From SHZI01 sp964391025 (GTDB lineage: Bacteria; Pseudomonadota; Gammaproteobacteria; Steroidobacterales; GCA-2729495): 21,269 nt of DNA. Of this stretch, positions 13,305-21,269 are shown in pieces; positions within the stretch are counted from its first letter, which is position 1; each line of letters begins with the position of its first letter. Below the pieces are notes generated by a model. The model saw only the letters and a list, made by a program, of their open reading frames with translations. It had not been told where the DNA came from and did not search any database. The translations under genes were made by a program, and so were the position numbers. The stretch covers positions 1 through 21,269 of the forward strand of contig CAYMKJ010000016.1 of assembly GCA_964391025.1 (NCBI GenBank). Direction: 5' to 3'.

Positions 13305-15790
13305 TGGTCGCGCAGGACGGCGACAGGTGGTTCATTCACTGCACTCCGGGTAGCCAGGGTGCCAGTGATGCCCACGATCAGGGCGCCGGAGGCCAGCCCC
13401 AGCGGCCACAGGAGCACGCTCACGGTGTACTCAAGCTTGAAGGCGTAGGTGGCGAGGCCCCAGCCGAGCAGCGTGGCACCGATGGCGGCCAGCACCCCGG
13501 CCAGGCTGCCCAGCGTCACGAACTCGACGGCCACCCCCTGCAGAATCTTGCGCCGGGAAGCGCCGAGCGTGTGCAGAATGGCGCTTTCAAAACGACGCTC
13601 GTCGCGGGTGAGCTGAATGGCCGCAAGCAGCACCACAACGCCCGCGAGCAGGGTAAACAGGAAGACGTACTGTACGGCCATCGACGCCTTGTCGATGACC
13701 GACCTCACCTGGGACAGGATCACTTCCAGATCGAGGACGGTGACGCCCGGGAACTGCCGCACCAGCCGGCTCAGCATTTCCACGCGGTCGCGAGGCACGT
13801 ATGCGCTGGCCAGGTAGGTCTGGGGCAGATCCGCCGCCACGCCGGGCGACAACACCACATAGAAGTTGGGCTGGAATGAGTCCCACTCGATCACCCGCAG
13901 GCTGGTGACAGGCGCGCGGATGTCCTCGCCGGCGACGTTGAAGGTAAGGCTGTCGCCCACTTTAACGCCCAGGTTCTCAGCGAGTTCCGCGTCCAGCGAA
14001 AGCTGCAGGGGACCGTCGAAGCCGGTGCCCCACCACTTGCCGGAGGTCACCACGTTGCTGGCGGGCAGCGTATCGGTCCAGGTGAGGTTCGCTTCCCGGT
14101 TCAGGAAGGCGGCACCCCGGGCGTTGGTGACCTTGAATTCCTTGATCGGTGTGCGGTTAACCGCGGTCAGGCGGCCCCGGATCAGCGGCAGGGAGACCGG
14201 CTCCTGCCCCACTTCCGCCATGAAGAATGCCTTGATGCCGGCCAACTGGTCCGGCTCTATGTTGATCATGAACTGGTTGGGCGCGGCGGATGGGACCGTC
14301 CGTTCCCATGTCTTCAGGATATCGTTGCGCACGACGCCGAGCAGGAGCAACACCATCAGGCTCAGGCCGAATGCCACGATCTGCACGACACTCTCGCCGC
14401 CGCGACGGGCGATGTTGGCGAGGCCGTAGCGCCAGGCGATGCCCGCGGCGCCGCGGAACCGTCTGAGGACCCTTACCAGCAGCCAGCCGAGGCCGAAGGA
14501 CACGATGGCCGTGCCCAGCACTCCACCCGAGATCAGGCCGAGCAGCAGCGGGTCCCGCACGATCACGAGCACCAGGGCGCCGATGGCCGCCAGGGCGACG
14601 CCGTAGGTGACCGCCGCACTGAGTCGCGGCGGCGGCAGATCTTTGCGGAGTACGCGCAGGGGCGGCGTGGTGCCGACGCTGATCAGGTGGGGCAACGCGA
14701 AGCCAATCACGACGGTCGCGGCGGTCAGAACACCGAGCAGGAAGGGCTGGCCCGATGCTGGCGGCAGCACGAAACCGACGAACTCCGCAGCGATCACGGC
14801 CAGTCCGTACTGGGCGCCGTAGCCCAGGGCGACGCCCACCAGGGCCGTCAGCCCGATGACGAACAGGAGCTCCGTGACTGTCACCGCGATGACGAAGGAC
14901 TGGGTGGCGCCCAGCGTCTTCAGCAGTGCCGTGGTGTCCAGGTGCCGAAGGGCATAGCGGCGGGCGGCCATGGCGGCCGCCACTGCGGCGAGGATGACCG
15001 TCACCAGGGAGGCCAGCGTCAGAAAGCGCTGCGCCCGGTCGATTGCCGAGTTGATCTGCTCGCCCGCATCCTCGCGGCCCCGAAGGCTCTCGTCTGGTCG
15101 CAGGCGCGGCTCCAGCTGCCCCCGGAACCGGGTGATCAGTGCATCGCTGCCGGCGTACATCTGGTTGTAAGTCACGCGACTGCCCGGCTTGACCACGCCG
15201 AAGCTGGGTACATCGTCCAGGTTCACCATCAGGCCGGGCGCGAGGTTGACGAAGCCAATGTTCTGGTCCGGCTTGTACTGCAGCACCCGGGTGATCTGCA
15301 GCTCGCGCTCGCCCACCGTCACGCTGGCGCCAACCTCGAGGCCGAGCCGCCCAAGCAGCCCGGGTTCGGCCCAGGCCTCGCCCCGCCCGGGCACGTCGTT
15401 AGCGGGACGGCCGTTGCCGAACAGCGTGTCGGCCACGGTGAGCTGGCCGCGCAGGGGATAGGTGGCGCTCACGGCGTCGATGGCCGCCAGGGTGGTTTGC
15501 TCTCCCGACAGCACCACCGTGGGAAACACCAGGGTCTCGGCACTCTCGAGACCAAGCGCCTCAGCGTCCCGCAGGTAGTCCGGACTGATCGGCCCGGCGG
15601 AGCGGAGCACGAGATCGGCCGCCAGCACCTGGCTGGCCTGATCCTTCATGGCGCCGCCGACGCGGTCGGTAAAGAAGCCCACGGCCGTCATCGCAGTTAC
15701 CGCTACGATGATGGCCATAAGCAGGATGGACAGCTCGCCGGCCCGCAGGTCCCGGCGAAAGGCTCGCAGTGCAAAGCGAATGATCTTCAT
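13301..15790 (-). CDS. ybbP: ABC transporter permease, YbbP-like, two FtsX domains
   Basis: This 829-residue inner-membrane permease begins MKIIRFALRAFRRDLRAGEL; I place the start at the ATG at 15790, ten bases after the ATPase gene, rather than at an in-frame codon 12 residues upstream. TM1 is at about 20-40, followed by a periplasmic domain. A first FtsX core has TMs near 258-278, 300-325 and 350-375, then helices near 392-412, 415-440 and 470-487. A second periplasmic domain follows. The last FtsX core has TMs near 706-726, 750-780 and 788-812. LKTLGATQ and LHTLGASRRK are the coupling motifs of each half. YbbP-type proteins are thought to extract or move lipids or hydrophobic compounds; the link with TesA supports an envelope role. 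Confidence 0.92.
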   Translation of the reverse strand: MKIIRFALRAFRRDLRAGELSILLMAIIVAVTAMTAVGFFTDRVGGAMKDQASQVLAADLVLRSAGPISPDYLRDAEALGLESAETLVFPTVVLSGEQTTLAAIDAVSATYPLRGQLTVADTLFGNGRPANDVPGRGEAWAEPGLLGRLGLEVGASVTVGERELQITRVLQYKPDQNIGFVNLAPGLMVNLDDVPSFGVVKPGSRVTYNQMYAGSDALITRFRGQLEPRLRPDESLRGREDAGEQINSAIDRAQRFLTLASLVTVILAAVAAAMAARRYALRHLDTTALLKTLGATQSFVIAVTVTELLFVIGLTALVGVALGYGAQYGLAVIAAEFVGFVLPPASGQPFLLGVLTAATVVIGFALPHLISVGTTPPLRVLRKDLPPPRLSAAVTYGVALAAIGALVLVIVRDPLLLGLISGGVLGTAIVSFGLGWLLVRVLRRFRGAAGIAWRYGLANIARRGGESVVQIVAFGLSLMVLLLLGVVRNDILKTWERTVPSAAPNQFMINIEPDQLAGIKAFFMAEVGQEPVSLPLIRGRLTAVNRTPIKEFKVTNARGAAFLNREANLTWTDTLPASNVVTSGKWWGTGFDGPLQLSLDAELAENLGVKVGDSLTFNVAGEDIRAPVTSLRVIEWDSFQPNFYVVLSPGVAADLPQTYLASAYVPRDRVEMLSRLVRQFPGVTVLDLEVILSQVRSVIDKASMAVQYVFLFTLLAGVVVLLAAIQLTRDERRFESAILHTLGASRRKILQGVAVEFVTLGSLAGVLAAIGATLLGWGLATYAFKLEYTVSVLLWPLGLASGALIVGITGTLATRSAVNEPPVAVLRDQ

Positions 15791-15800
15791 GAGAGGACTC

Positions 15801-16469
15801 TCACGCCACGACCTTGCCACCTTCAATCTGGATCGTGCGATCGCAACGCCCGGCCAGGTCCCGCTCGTGGGTCACCAGCACCAGCGTGGTCCGGGACTCG
15901 GCATTGAGATCGAAGAGGAGACGGCCGATGCGCTCCCCGGTTGCGCTGTCCAGGTTGCCGGTGGGTTCGTCGGCAAACAGCACCTCCGGCCGCATGACGA
16001 AAGCGCGGGCAATGGCAACCCGCTGCTGTTCGCCGCCGGACAGCTGCTTGGGGTAGTGCCCCAGCCGGGCATCGAGCCCGACATTGGCCAGCGTCTCCCG
16101 GGCCACCGCAGCCGCACGGGCTTCGCCGGCCAGTTCGAGAGGCAACATCACATTCTCGAGCGCGGTGAGTGATTGCACGAGATGAAAGGACTGGAAGACG
16201 AACCCCACACGACGCGCCCGCAGCAGGGCCCGCCCGTCTTCATCCATGGCTGTCAGTTCTTCACCGCCAAGCCACACCTGGCCGCGCGTTGGCCGGTCGA
16301 GGCCGGCGAGAATGGCAAGGAGAGTGGTCTTTCCGGAACCAGACGGGCCAACCACCGCCACGGACTCGCCCCGGGCAATGTCGAGGCTCACATCGTTGAG
16401 TATGGTCAGCGTCCCTTCCGGACTGCTAACCTGCTTGGTAAGGCCTGCGGCACGCAGCACAGCATCCAT
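15801..16469 (-). CDS. ybbA: ABC transporter ATP-binding protein, YbbA-like
   Basis: The 222-residue ATPase powers the YbbP-like permease. Motifs in order: Walker A GPSGSGKT (41-48), Q-loop Gln93 (FVFQSFHL), signature LSGGEQQR (143-150), Walker B VLFADEPTGNLD (163-174) and the switch His201 (LVTHERD). SFHLVQSLTALENVMLPLEL is characteristic of the LolD/MacB/YbbA group. I use the ATG at 16469 (MDAVLRAAGL); the frame continues upstream only as antisense of tesA. The start codon overlaps that of divergent tesA, so its promoter must lie inside tesA. Confidence 0.93.
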   Translation of the reverse strand: MDAVLRAAGLTKQVSSPEGTLTILNDVSLDIARGESVAVVGPSGSGKTTLLAILAGLDRPTRGQVWLGGEELTAMDEDGRALLRARRVGFVFQSFHLVQSLTALENVMLPLELAGEARAAAVARETLANVGLDARLGHYPKQLSGGEQQRVAIARAFVMRPEVLFADEPTGNLDSATGERIGRLLFDLNAESRTTLVLVTHERDLAGRCDRTIQIEGGKVVA

Positions 16470-17145
16470 GCACTTCAACCTTCGCACATCAAGACTGGTC
16501 ACCGTGGCGGCGGTGCTGCTCACGTCCGTCTTTATATCGCCACGATCGGCAGAGGCCGACCGGGGCCAGACCGTGCTCGTGGTGGGTGACAGCCTCAGTG
16601 CCGCATTCGGCATTGCCCAGGAGGAGTCCTGGGTTGCGCTGCTCGGCGAGCGGCTGCGCTCCGAAGGTTACGGCTATGCCGTGGTGAATGCCAGCATCAC
16701 GGGCGATACCACCACGGGGGGTTTGAAGCGCCTGCCCCGCGCCCTCAAGCTGCACCAGCCCAACCTCGTGATCATCGAGCTCGGCGGCAACGACGGCCTG
16801 CGCGGGACCCCGATCGCAGTGATACGCAGCAATCTGGCCCGGATGATCGAACTCTCGCAGGCCGCCGGCGCGCAGGTGATTCTGGCCGGGATGCAGATCC
16901 CAACCAACTACGGCGGCCCCTATACCAAGGCCTTCGCCGCTGTGTACCCGGAACTCGCCAGTCAGTACCGGACCGGGCTGGTCGGCTTCTTTCTGGATGG
17001 CATTGCGCTGGATATCAATCTCTTCCAGGCGGACGGTATTCACCCGACGGCCAAAGCCCAGAAGATCCTGGTGGACAACGTCTGGCCAGCTCTGGAGAAG
17101 GAAATGCGGAGGAAGAATCTCAGCGCGGAAACAGCCCGGCAATAG
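16468..17145 (+). CDS. tesA: GDSL esterase, TesA-type acyl-CoA thioesterase I/lysophospholipase
   Basis: The 225-residue protein is a secreted SGNH hydrolase that cleaves acyl thioesters and lysophospholipids in the periplasm. A signal peptide fits residues 1-30 (basic MHFNLRTSR, hydrophobic VTVAAVLLTSVFIS, cleavage after SAEA). The catalytic set is complete: Ser42 in VVGDSLSAAFG, Gly79 in SITGDTT, Asn108 in ELGGNDG, and Asp189 with His192 in DGIHPTA. Divergent pairing with an ABC transporter is the same as E. coli tesA/ybbAP. The ATG at 16468 is supported by the good signal peptide. The gene's 3' end overlaps pyrF tail-to-tail by 26 bp. Confidence 0.94.
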   Translation: MHFNLRTSRLVTVAAVLLTSVFISPRSAEADRGQTVLVVGDSLSAAFGIAQEESWVALLGERLRSEGYGYAVVNASITGDTTTGGLKRLPRALKLHQPNLVIIELGGNDGLRGTPIAVIRSNLARMIELSQAAGAQVILAGMQIPTNYGGPYTKAFAAVYPELASQYRTGLVGFFLDGIALDINLFQADGIHPTAKAQKILVDNVWPALEKEMRRKNLSAETARQ

Positions 17146-17839
17146 CCTCCTGAATCGCCTCGGCAGCGGCCCTCGGGTCCTTCGCGTCCCGGATCGGCCG
17201 TCCCACCACGATGTAGTCGGCGCCGTCCCCGAAGGCCTGCTCCACCGTCACCACACGCTTCTGGTCATCAGACGGCCGGTTCTCAACCGGCCGGATGCCC
17301 GGCGTCACCACCAGCAATCGTCCGTGGATGGCCCGCCGCATCGCCGGCAGCTCCAGTCCGGAAGCCACGACGCCGTCGCAACCCGCTTCCAGGGCACGGC
17401 GCGCCCGGGACAGTACCAGGGCCTCCACGTCACACTGAAAGCCCAGGTCTGTGAGGTCGCCCCGGTCGAGACTGGTGAGCACGGTGACGGCCAGGATTTT
17501 CAGGTCGCCCTTGGCGGCCGCCGCGGCCTCCATGATCCCCTGGTTGCCGTGGACAGTGGCAAACGTAATGCCGCGCTTCGCGAGGAGCGCCACTGCGCGA
17601 CTCACGGTGGCGGGCACGTCGAACAGTTTCAGGTCTGCGAAGACTCGCTTGTTCTTACCCAGCAGCCAGTCCACCAGCTCAAAGTAGCCGCCCGCGGCCA
17701 TCAGCTCCAGGCCGAGCTTGTAGAAGGTGACGGCATCTCCCAGCTGCTCCGCCGCACGGCGCGCCGCGGTCGCGTCGGGGACATCGAGGGCGAAAATCAG
17801 TCGATCGCGGCGCTCGGCGACGTTGGTTGTTGTTGGCAT
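17120..17839 (-). CDS. pyrF: Orotidine 5'-phosphate decarboxylase
   Basis: PyrF decarboxylates OMP to UMP, the last step of pyrimidine synthesis. The 239-residue TIM barrel has the diagnostic catalytic motif DLKLFD with Asp69, Lys71 and Asp74, the N-terminal IFALDVPD, and the phosphate-binding VTPGIRP and GADYIVVGRPI. The ATG at 17839 is ten bases after the dgt stop, so it is probably the last gene of an aroK-aroB-dgt-pyrF unit. AGGTGG before the start is too close to be an ideal ribosome site. Its 3' end is antisense to the end of tesA for 26 bp. Confidence 0.97.
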   Translation of the reverse strand: MPTTTNVAERRDRLIFALDVPDATAARRAAEQLGDAVTFYKLGLELMAAGGYFELVDWLLGKNKRVFADLKLFDVPATVSRAVALLAKRGITFATVHGNQGIMEAAAAAKGDLKILAVTVLTSLDRGDLTDLGFQCDVEALVLSRARRALEAGCDGVVASGLELPAMRRAIHGRLLVVTPGIRPVENRPSDDQKRVVTVEQAFGDGADYIVVGRPIRDAKDPRAAAEAIQEAIAGLFPR

Positions 17840-17849
17840 GCCACCTAGT

Positions 17850-19022
17850 TTACGGAAGCTGCGCTTGCGGATCGACCAGGCGGCGATAGGCCGAAAAGGC
17901 GTAACGGTCGGTCATGCCCGCCACGTAGTCGGCCACCGCCCGGGCGCGGCCGGCCTCGCCCAATTCTGCTTCCCAGGCCCTGGCGCGCTCCGCGTGCTCC
18001 GGGGGCATCGCCTTGAGGTCGGCAAGGAAGCGCTGGAACACGGCCTTCAGCATTTCCTGGGCCCGGGACGTGACCTCGATCACCCGCTCGTGACGGTAGA
18101 GGTGCCGGCGCAGGTAGCGCTTCAGCAAAAGGTGCTCCGCGAGGGTGGCCGGGCTCAGGGTGATCAGCGGCCCGGTCAGTGCACGCACGTCGTCACTGGA
18201 GCGCAGCCGGCGGGCCGCGATGTTCCGGCGACTGGTCGCCACCAGGTCGGTGACGACCTCGTTGATCATGGCACGAATGGTCTCGTGGATCAGGACCCGG
18301 CGCGGGGCGTCGGGCGCTGCGCGAATGACTGGCTCATAGTGCCGCCGGAACAGGGGGACCCTGCAGAGTGCGGCCTCCGACAGCAGGCCTGAGCGCAGGC
18401 CGTCGTCCACGTCGTGATTGTTGTAGGCGATCTCGTCGGCGAGGTTCACCACCTGCGCCTCAAGGCTCGGTTGACCCCGACGGAGGAACCGAAGGCCCAG
18501 CTCGCCGAGCCGCCGGGCATTGCGCTTCGAGCAGTGCTTGAGGATGCCCTCCCGGGTCTCGAAGCACAGGTTCAGGCCGGGAAAGCCGATGTAGCGCTGC
18601 TCCAGTTCGTCCACCACCCGAAGGGACTGCAGGTTGTGCTCGAAGCCGCCCCAGGCCTTCATGCAGGCGTGGAGCGCATCCTGGCCGGCATGGCCGAAAG
18701 GCGTATGCCCCAGGTCGTGGGCCAGCGCAACGGCCTCGACCAGTTCGCCGTTCAGGTTGAGACACCGGGCCACTGTGCGGCCGATCTGTGCGACCTCCAG
18801 TGAGTGCGTGAGCCGGGTCCGGTAGAGATCGCCCTCGTGATTGACGAAAACCTGCGTCTTGTAGACCAGCCGGCGAAAGCCACTGGAGTGCACGATGCGG
18901 TCCCGGTCCCGCTGATACTCCCCCCGATAGGGATGGGCCGGATCCGGGTAGCGCCGGCCCCGGCTCTGACTTTCGCGGGAGGCCCACACTGCAAGACGGG
19001 GGGCAGGCCCGGCGGTCCTCAC
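17850..19022 (-). CDS. dgt: Deoxyguanosinetriphosphate triphosphohydrolase-like HD protein
   Basis: This is an HD-domain dNTP triphosphohydrolase that cleaves dNTPs to the nucleoside and triphosphate. Motifs: RRLVYKTQVF and GDLYRTRLTHSLEV (His73), ALAHDLGHTPFGHAG (His102-Asp103), and NLADEIAYNNHDVDDG (the later Asp). The start is chosen as the GTG at 19022, overlapping the aroB stop by 4 bp (GTGA). This gives 390 residues and a typical N-terminus (SRGRRYPDPAHPYRGEYQRD). The frame is open a further 100 codons upstream, but that part is an aroB shadow. Substrate preference cannot be read from sequence. Confidence 0.92.
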   Translation of the reverse strand: MRTAGPAPRLAVWASRESQSRGRRYPDPAHPYRGEYQRDRDRIVHSSGFRRLVYKTQVFVNHEGDLYRTRLTHSLEVAQIGRTVARCLNLNGELVEAVALAHDLGHTPFGHAGQDALHACMKAWGGFEHNLQSLRVVDELEQRYIGFPGLNLCFETREGILKHCSKRNARRLGELGLRFLRRGQPSLEAQVVNLADEIAYNNHDVDDGLRSGLLSEAALCRVPLFRRHYEPVIRAAPDAPRRVLIHETIRAMINEVVTDLVATSRRNIAARRLRSSDDVRALTGPLITLSPATLAEHLLLKRYLRRHLYRHERVIEVTSRAQEMLKAVFQRFLADLKAMPPEHAERARAWEAELGEAGRARAVADYVAGMTDRYAFSAYRRLVDPQAQLP

Positions 19023-20101
19023 CGAACAAACTGCTCCCGGAGGTAATCCGCCAGCTCGTGAGGGGCATAGTCGCCCGTGATTCGCGCAGAGCCGATCCGG
19101 TCGAGCAACACGAGACGGATCTGCCCGGCAATCACTTTCTTGTCCATGCCCATCGCGGCCAGGAACTCCCCGGGCTGCGCAGGTGGCGGGCTGACGGGCA
19201 GCTGCAGTCGATGAAACAGCTGAAGAATGCGTTCCACGGCGGTTGGGTCCAGCGTGCCGAGGCGTGCCGAGAACTCCGCGGCCATGCACGTGCCGGCCGC
19301 CACCGCTTCGCCATGCAGCCACTCGCCATAGCCGGCCTTGAGTTCGATCGCGTGCCCGAAGGTGTGCCCGAGGTTCAGCAGGGCACGACGGCCGCGTTCG
19401 TGCTCGTCCTCGCCCACCACTTCGGCTTTCAGTTCGCAGGAGCGACGAATGACGTGGCCGAGGGCGGCGGGATCCCGCCGCAGCAGGTCTTCCGACTGGT
19501 CCTCAAGCCAGGCAAAAAAATCCGCGTCGGCAATCAGGCCGTACTTCACGACCTCAGCGAGGCCGGCTGCGAGTTCCCGGTCTGGCAGGGTGCGCAGCGT
19601 GTCCGTGTCGGCCAGCACACAGATGGGTTGGTGAAAGGCTCCCAGCAGGTTCTTGCCGCCCGGATGATTGACGCCCGTCTTGCCGCCCACGGCCGAATCC
19701 ACCTGGGCGAGCAGGGTGGTCGGCACCTGGATGAAATCAACGCCCCGCTGGTAGATGGCCGCGGCAAAGCCCGCAATATCCCCCACCACACCACCACCCA
19801 GCGCCACGATGACGCAGTCACGCCCGTAGCGGGCATCCACGAGCGCATCAAGCACGAGGTTCGCCGTGGCCATGGTCTTGTGCTGCTCTCCGTCAGGCAG
19901 GATCACCGTCGAGATCCGCGAGCCGGCGAGCAACATCTTCACGGGGTCCAGGTAAATCGGGGCCACGGTCTCGTTCGTCACGACCATCACGTCCCGGTGG
20001 CGCAGGTACGGGTCCAGAACGCCACTCTGGGACAGCAGCCCGTTGCCGATCAGGATCGGGTAGCTGCGGGCCCCAAGTTCGACTGCCAGGGTGATCAACA
20101 T
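19019..20101 (-). CDS. aroB: 3-dehydroquinate synthase
   Basis: AroB converts DAHP to 3-dehydroquinate, the second step of the shikimate pathway. The 360-residue protein has the expected length. NAD-binding GGGVVGDIAGF (102-112) and VPTTLLAQVDSAVGGKTGVN are clear, and the metal ligands are Glu183 (AEVVKYG), His246 (NLGHTFGH) and His263 (LHGEAVAAG). The ATG at 20101 lies inside the end of aroK (7-bp overlap), and its stop overlaps the dgt start. The product of the pathway, chorismate, feeds TrpE encoded elsewhere in this window. Confidence 0.97.
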   Translation of the reverse strand: MLITLAVELGARSYPILIGNGLLSQSGVLDPYLRHRDVMVVTNETVAPIYLDPVKMLLAGSRISTVILPDGEQHKTMATANLVLDALVDARYGRDCVIVALGGGVVGDIAGFAAAIYQRGVDFIQVPTTLLAQVDSAVGGKTGVNHPGGKNLLGAFHQPICVLADTDTLRTLPDRELAAGLAEVVKYGLIADADFFAWLEDQSEDLLRRDPAALGHVIRRSCELKAEVVGEDEHERGRRALLNLGHTFGHAIELKAGYGEWLHGEAVAAGTCMAAEFSARLGTLDPTAVERILQLFHRLQLPVSPPPAQPGEFLAAMGMDKKVIAGQIRLVLLDRIGSARITGDYAPHELADYLREQFVR

Positions 20102-20613
20102 TCGCCCATGTTACGTCGAATCTCCCGGACGACCGCCGGCACCCTGCGGCCATCGGTGTCGATGACCAGGTGGGCGATCTCGCGAAACTGGGGATCGCGG
20201 CTGGCCATCAGGTGCGCCAGGATTTCCTTGGGGTTACCCGTCTTCAGCATCGGCCGCTCCCGGCCTTGCCGCGTGCGCTTCAGCTGCTGGTCCACCGTCG
20301 CGTGCAGGTATACAACGAAGCCACGGCTTTGCAGGTGTGCCCGGTTCTCCGGGTGCTGGGCCGCGCCTCCGCCAGTGGCCAGCACGATGCCCGGCAGCCG
20401 GGTCAGCTCATCGATCACCTTGCGCTCCCGCTGGCGGAACCCCTCTTCGCCCTCCCGCTCGAAAATGAACGGGATGTCCACGCCGCTGCGCTCCTCGATC
20501 ACGTCATCACTATCGATGAATGCGCGCCCCAGCTCCCGGGCCAGCCGCCGGCCAACGGCCGACTTGCCAGAGCCCATGGGGCCGATGAGAAATATGCTGG
20601 TACCTGACGTCAT
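20095..20613 (-). CDS. aroK: Shikimate kinase
   Basis: AroK phosphorylates shikimate at the 3-OH using ATP. The 172-residue P-loop kinase has Walker A GPMGSGKS (11-18), shikimate-binding Asp34/Asp36 (FIDSDD), Arg60 (GFRQRE), the Gly-rich GGG (81-83), and the lid arginine in RERPML (118-123). The order aroK-aroB is the normal gammaproteobacterial one. The ATG at 20613 has no strong ribosome site and sits only about 7 bases after the T-tract of a strong terminator, so its promoter is unlikely to be in the immediate gap. Confidence 0.97.
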   Translation of the reverse strand: MTSGTSIFLIGPMGSGKSAVGRRLARELGRAFIDSDDVIEERSGVDIPFIFEREGEEGFRQRERKVIDELTRLPGIVLATGGGAAQHPENRAHLQSRGFVVYLHATVDQQLKRTRQGRERPMLKTGNPKEILAHLMASRDPQFREIAHLVIDTDGRRVPAVVREIRRNMGEC

Positions 20614-20620
20614 GCGCCTG

Positions 20621-20660
20621 AAAATGAAAAGGCCCGTTCGCAGTCTAGGCGAACGGGCCT
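20621..20660 (-). terminator. Intrinsic terminator after the surface protein gene
   Basis: AGGCCCGTTCGC (20630-20641) and GCGAACGGGCCT (20649-20660) form a perfect 12-bp stem with a 7-base loop. On the minus strand it is followed by TTTTCATTTT. It begins 16 bases after the stop of the gene at 20677 and ends just before aroK. As the A-rich side is only to the left, it acts on minus-strand transcription. Confidence 0.9.
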
Positions 20661-20676
20661 GCTCAGACTGAGTCGA

Positions 20677-21269
20677 CTAGAGAGCTACAGCCACGAAGTA
20701 GACAGTCTGCAGTCCGCTGGGTACCTCGACGGTCAGAGTCAACTGGCCAGCGACCGTGCCGGTGACACTGAAGCTGTATTGGCCCGGCCCATCAAACGCT
20801 GTGCATGGCACCGTGTACGACTTTGGATTGCCAACCGTAAGGCCGCTGGAGGCCTGGACCGTGATTGTGGTGCCAGCTGGCATTGGCTGATCGTTTACGT
20901 CGCCAATGGTGAACGTTATTGATCTATCGGTTCCGGATATCAGGCCGCCCCGATTGTCCGAGATGATTGGCGTGCTGCCGGACATGATGATCAGGTTGCT
21001 GGCGCTCACCGTCAGTTTCTCATCCGTACTGCATCCCGCGGGGGCCGGACTCCCGGGACCCAGGCAGAGGAGGCCATTGAACTTTCCGTCTGCTGACGAG
21101 TAATCCCCACTACTATCGAAGTCTAGGAAGACTTCGCCCGAATCCCACGTCTCATTCTCGTTGTCGTCGCGGAAAGCCTCGGGCAAGTCGGTCCACGTGT
21201 CGACGTTATCGAAAATACCGTTGCCGTTGACGTCGACGAAACTCTCCTCACCAATGGCAGTGGCCAAGA
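20677..21269 (-). CDS. C-terminal part of an Ig-like, probably calcium-binding surface protein
   Basis: The frame is open to the right window edge; about 197 residues are visible and the N-terminus is missing. The first part is acidic, with EF-hand-like loops DVNGNGIFD, DDNENETWDSGE and DFDSSGDYS, as found in calcium-binding repeats of secreted bacterial proteins. The second part (about residues 85-196) is Ser/Thr/Gly-rich beta sequence, such as DRSITFTIGDVNDQPMPAGT and TVQASSGLTVGN, resembling a bacterial Ig-like (invasin-type) domain. Two cysteines (in GLLCLG and AGCSTD) may bond. No anchor or sorting signal is seen at the end. The DNA looks less GC-rich than its neighbours. A strong terminator follows. 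Confidence 0.75.
   Translation of the reverse strand, partial: LATAIGEESFVDVNGNGIFDNVDTWTDLPEAFRDDNENETWDSGEVFLDFDSSGDYSSADGKFNGLLCLGPGSPAPAGCSTDEKLTVSASNLIIMSGSTPIISDNRGGLISGTDRSITFTIGDVNDQPMPAGTTITVQASSGLTVGNPKSYTVPCTAFDGPGQYSFSVTGTVAGQLTLTVEVPSGLQTVYFVAVAL

Noticed and set aside
14687..15907. A 406-codon plus-strand frame opposite the ABC permease
   Set aside because: It is a shadow of the well-supported FtsX permease and has no motif of its own.

Overview
The window is a GC-rich, densely packed bacterial chromosome segment, most likely from a gammaproteobacterium. The supporting gene sets are a tesA/ybbA-ybbP divergon, an aroK-aroB-dgt-pyrF cluster, and a Xanthomonas-like PEP carboxylase subfamily protein. 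A species cannot be named from the sequence. I see no tRNA, rRNA, CRISPR array, transposase or phage gene.

Layout. Positions 1-459 (-) hold the N-terminal part of a multi-pass membrane protein. Positions 743-7430 (-) hold a complete tryptophan operon, trpL-E-G-D-C-F-B-A. All seven enzymes are separate genes, tightly coupled by overlaps. Upstream of trpE is a textbook ribosome-mediated attenuator: a 24-residue leader peptide with three consecutive Trp codons, a 1:2 hairpin, a 2:3 antiterminator and a 3:4 terminator with a T-tract. The divergent side of the same intergenic region drives a Phd/YefM antitoxin and VapC-like PIN toxin pair (7575-8239). An 8-bp inverted repeat brackets the antitoxin promoter and sits close to the trp promoter.

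Positions 8287-11028 (+) encode a full-length PEP-carboxylase-family protein. It keeps the metal ligands and the catalytic His motif but has lost several residues regarded as essential, so it may be a pseudoenzyme or have a new function. It is followed by a D-2-hydroxyacid dehydrogenase and a 7-TM protein of unknown function. Two REP-like palindromic elements flank the 7-TM gene. They begin with GTAG and supply stop codons to three neighbouring genes.

Positions 12837-16469 (-) are a NUDIX hydrolase plus an ABC transporter (YbbP-like FtsX permease and YbbA-like ATPase), divergent from tesA (16468-17145, +). The two start codons overlap. Positions 17120-20613 (-) carry aroK-aroB-dgt-pyrF: shikimate kinase, dehydroquinate synthase, dNTP triphosphohydrolase and OMP decarboxylase. 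AroK and AroB make precursors of chorismate, the substrate of TrpE/TrpG, so the two ends of the window serve one pathway. A strong terminator lies directly upstream of aroK. Beyond it, the right edge holds the C-terminal part of an acidic, Ig-like, probably Ca-binding surface protein (20677-21269, -).

The most unusual items are the catalytically degenerate PEP carboxylase, the compact trp attenuator with a possibly leaderless leader peptide, and the shared trp/toxin-antitoxin control region.
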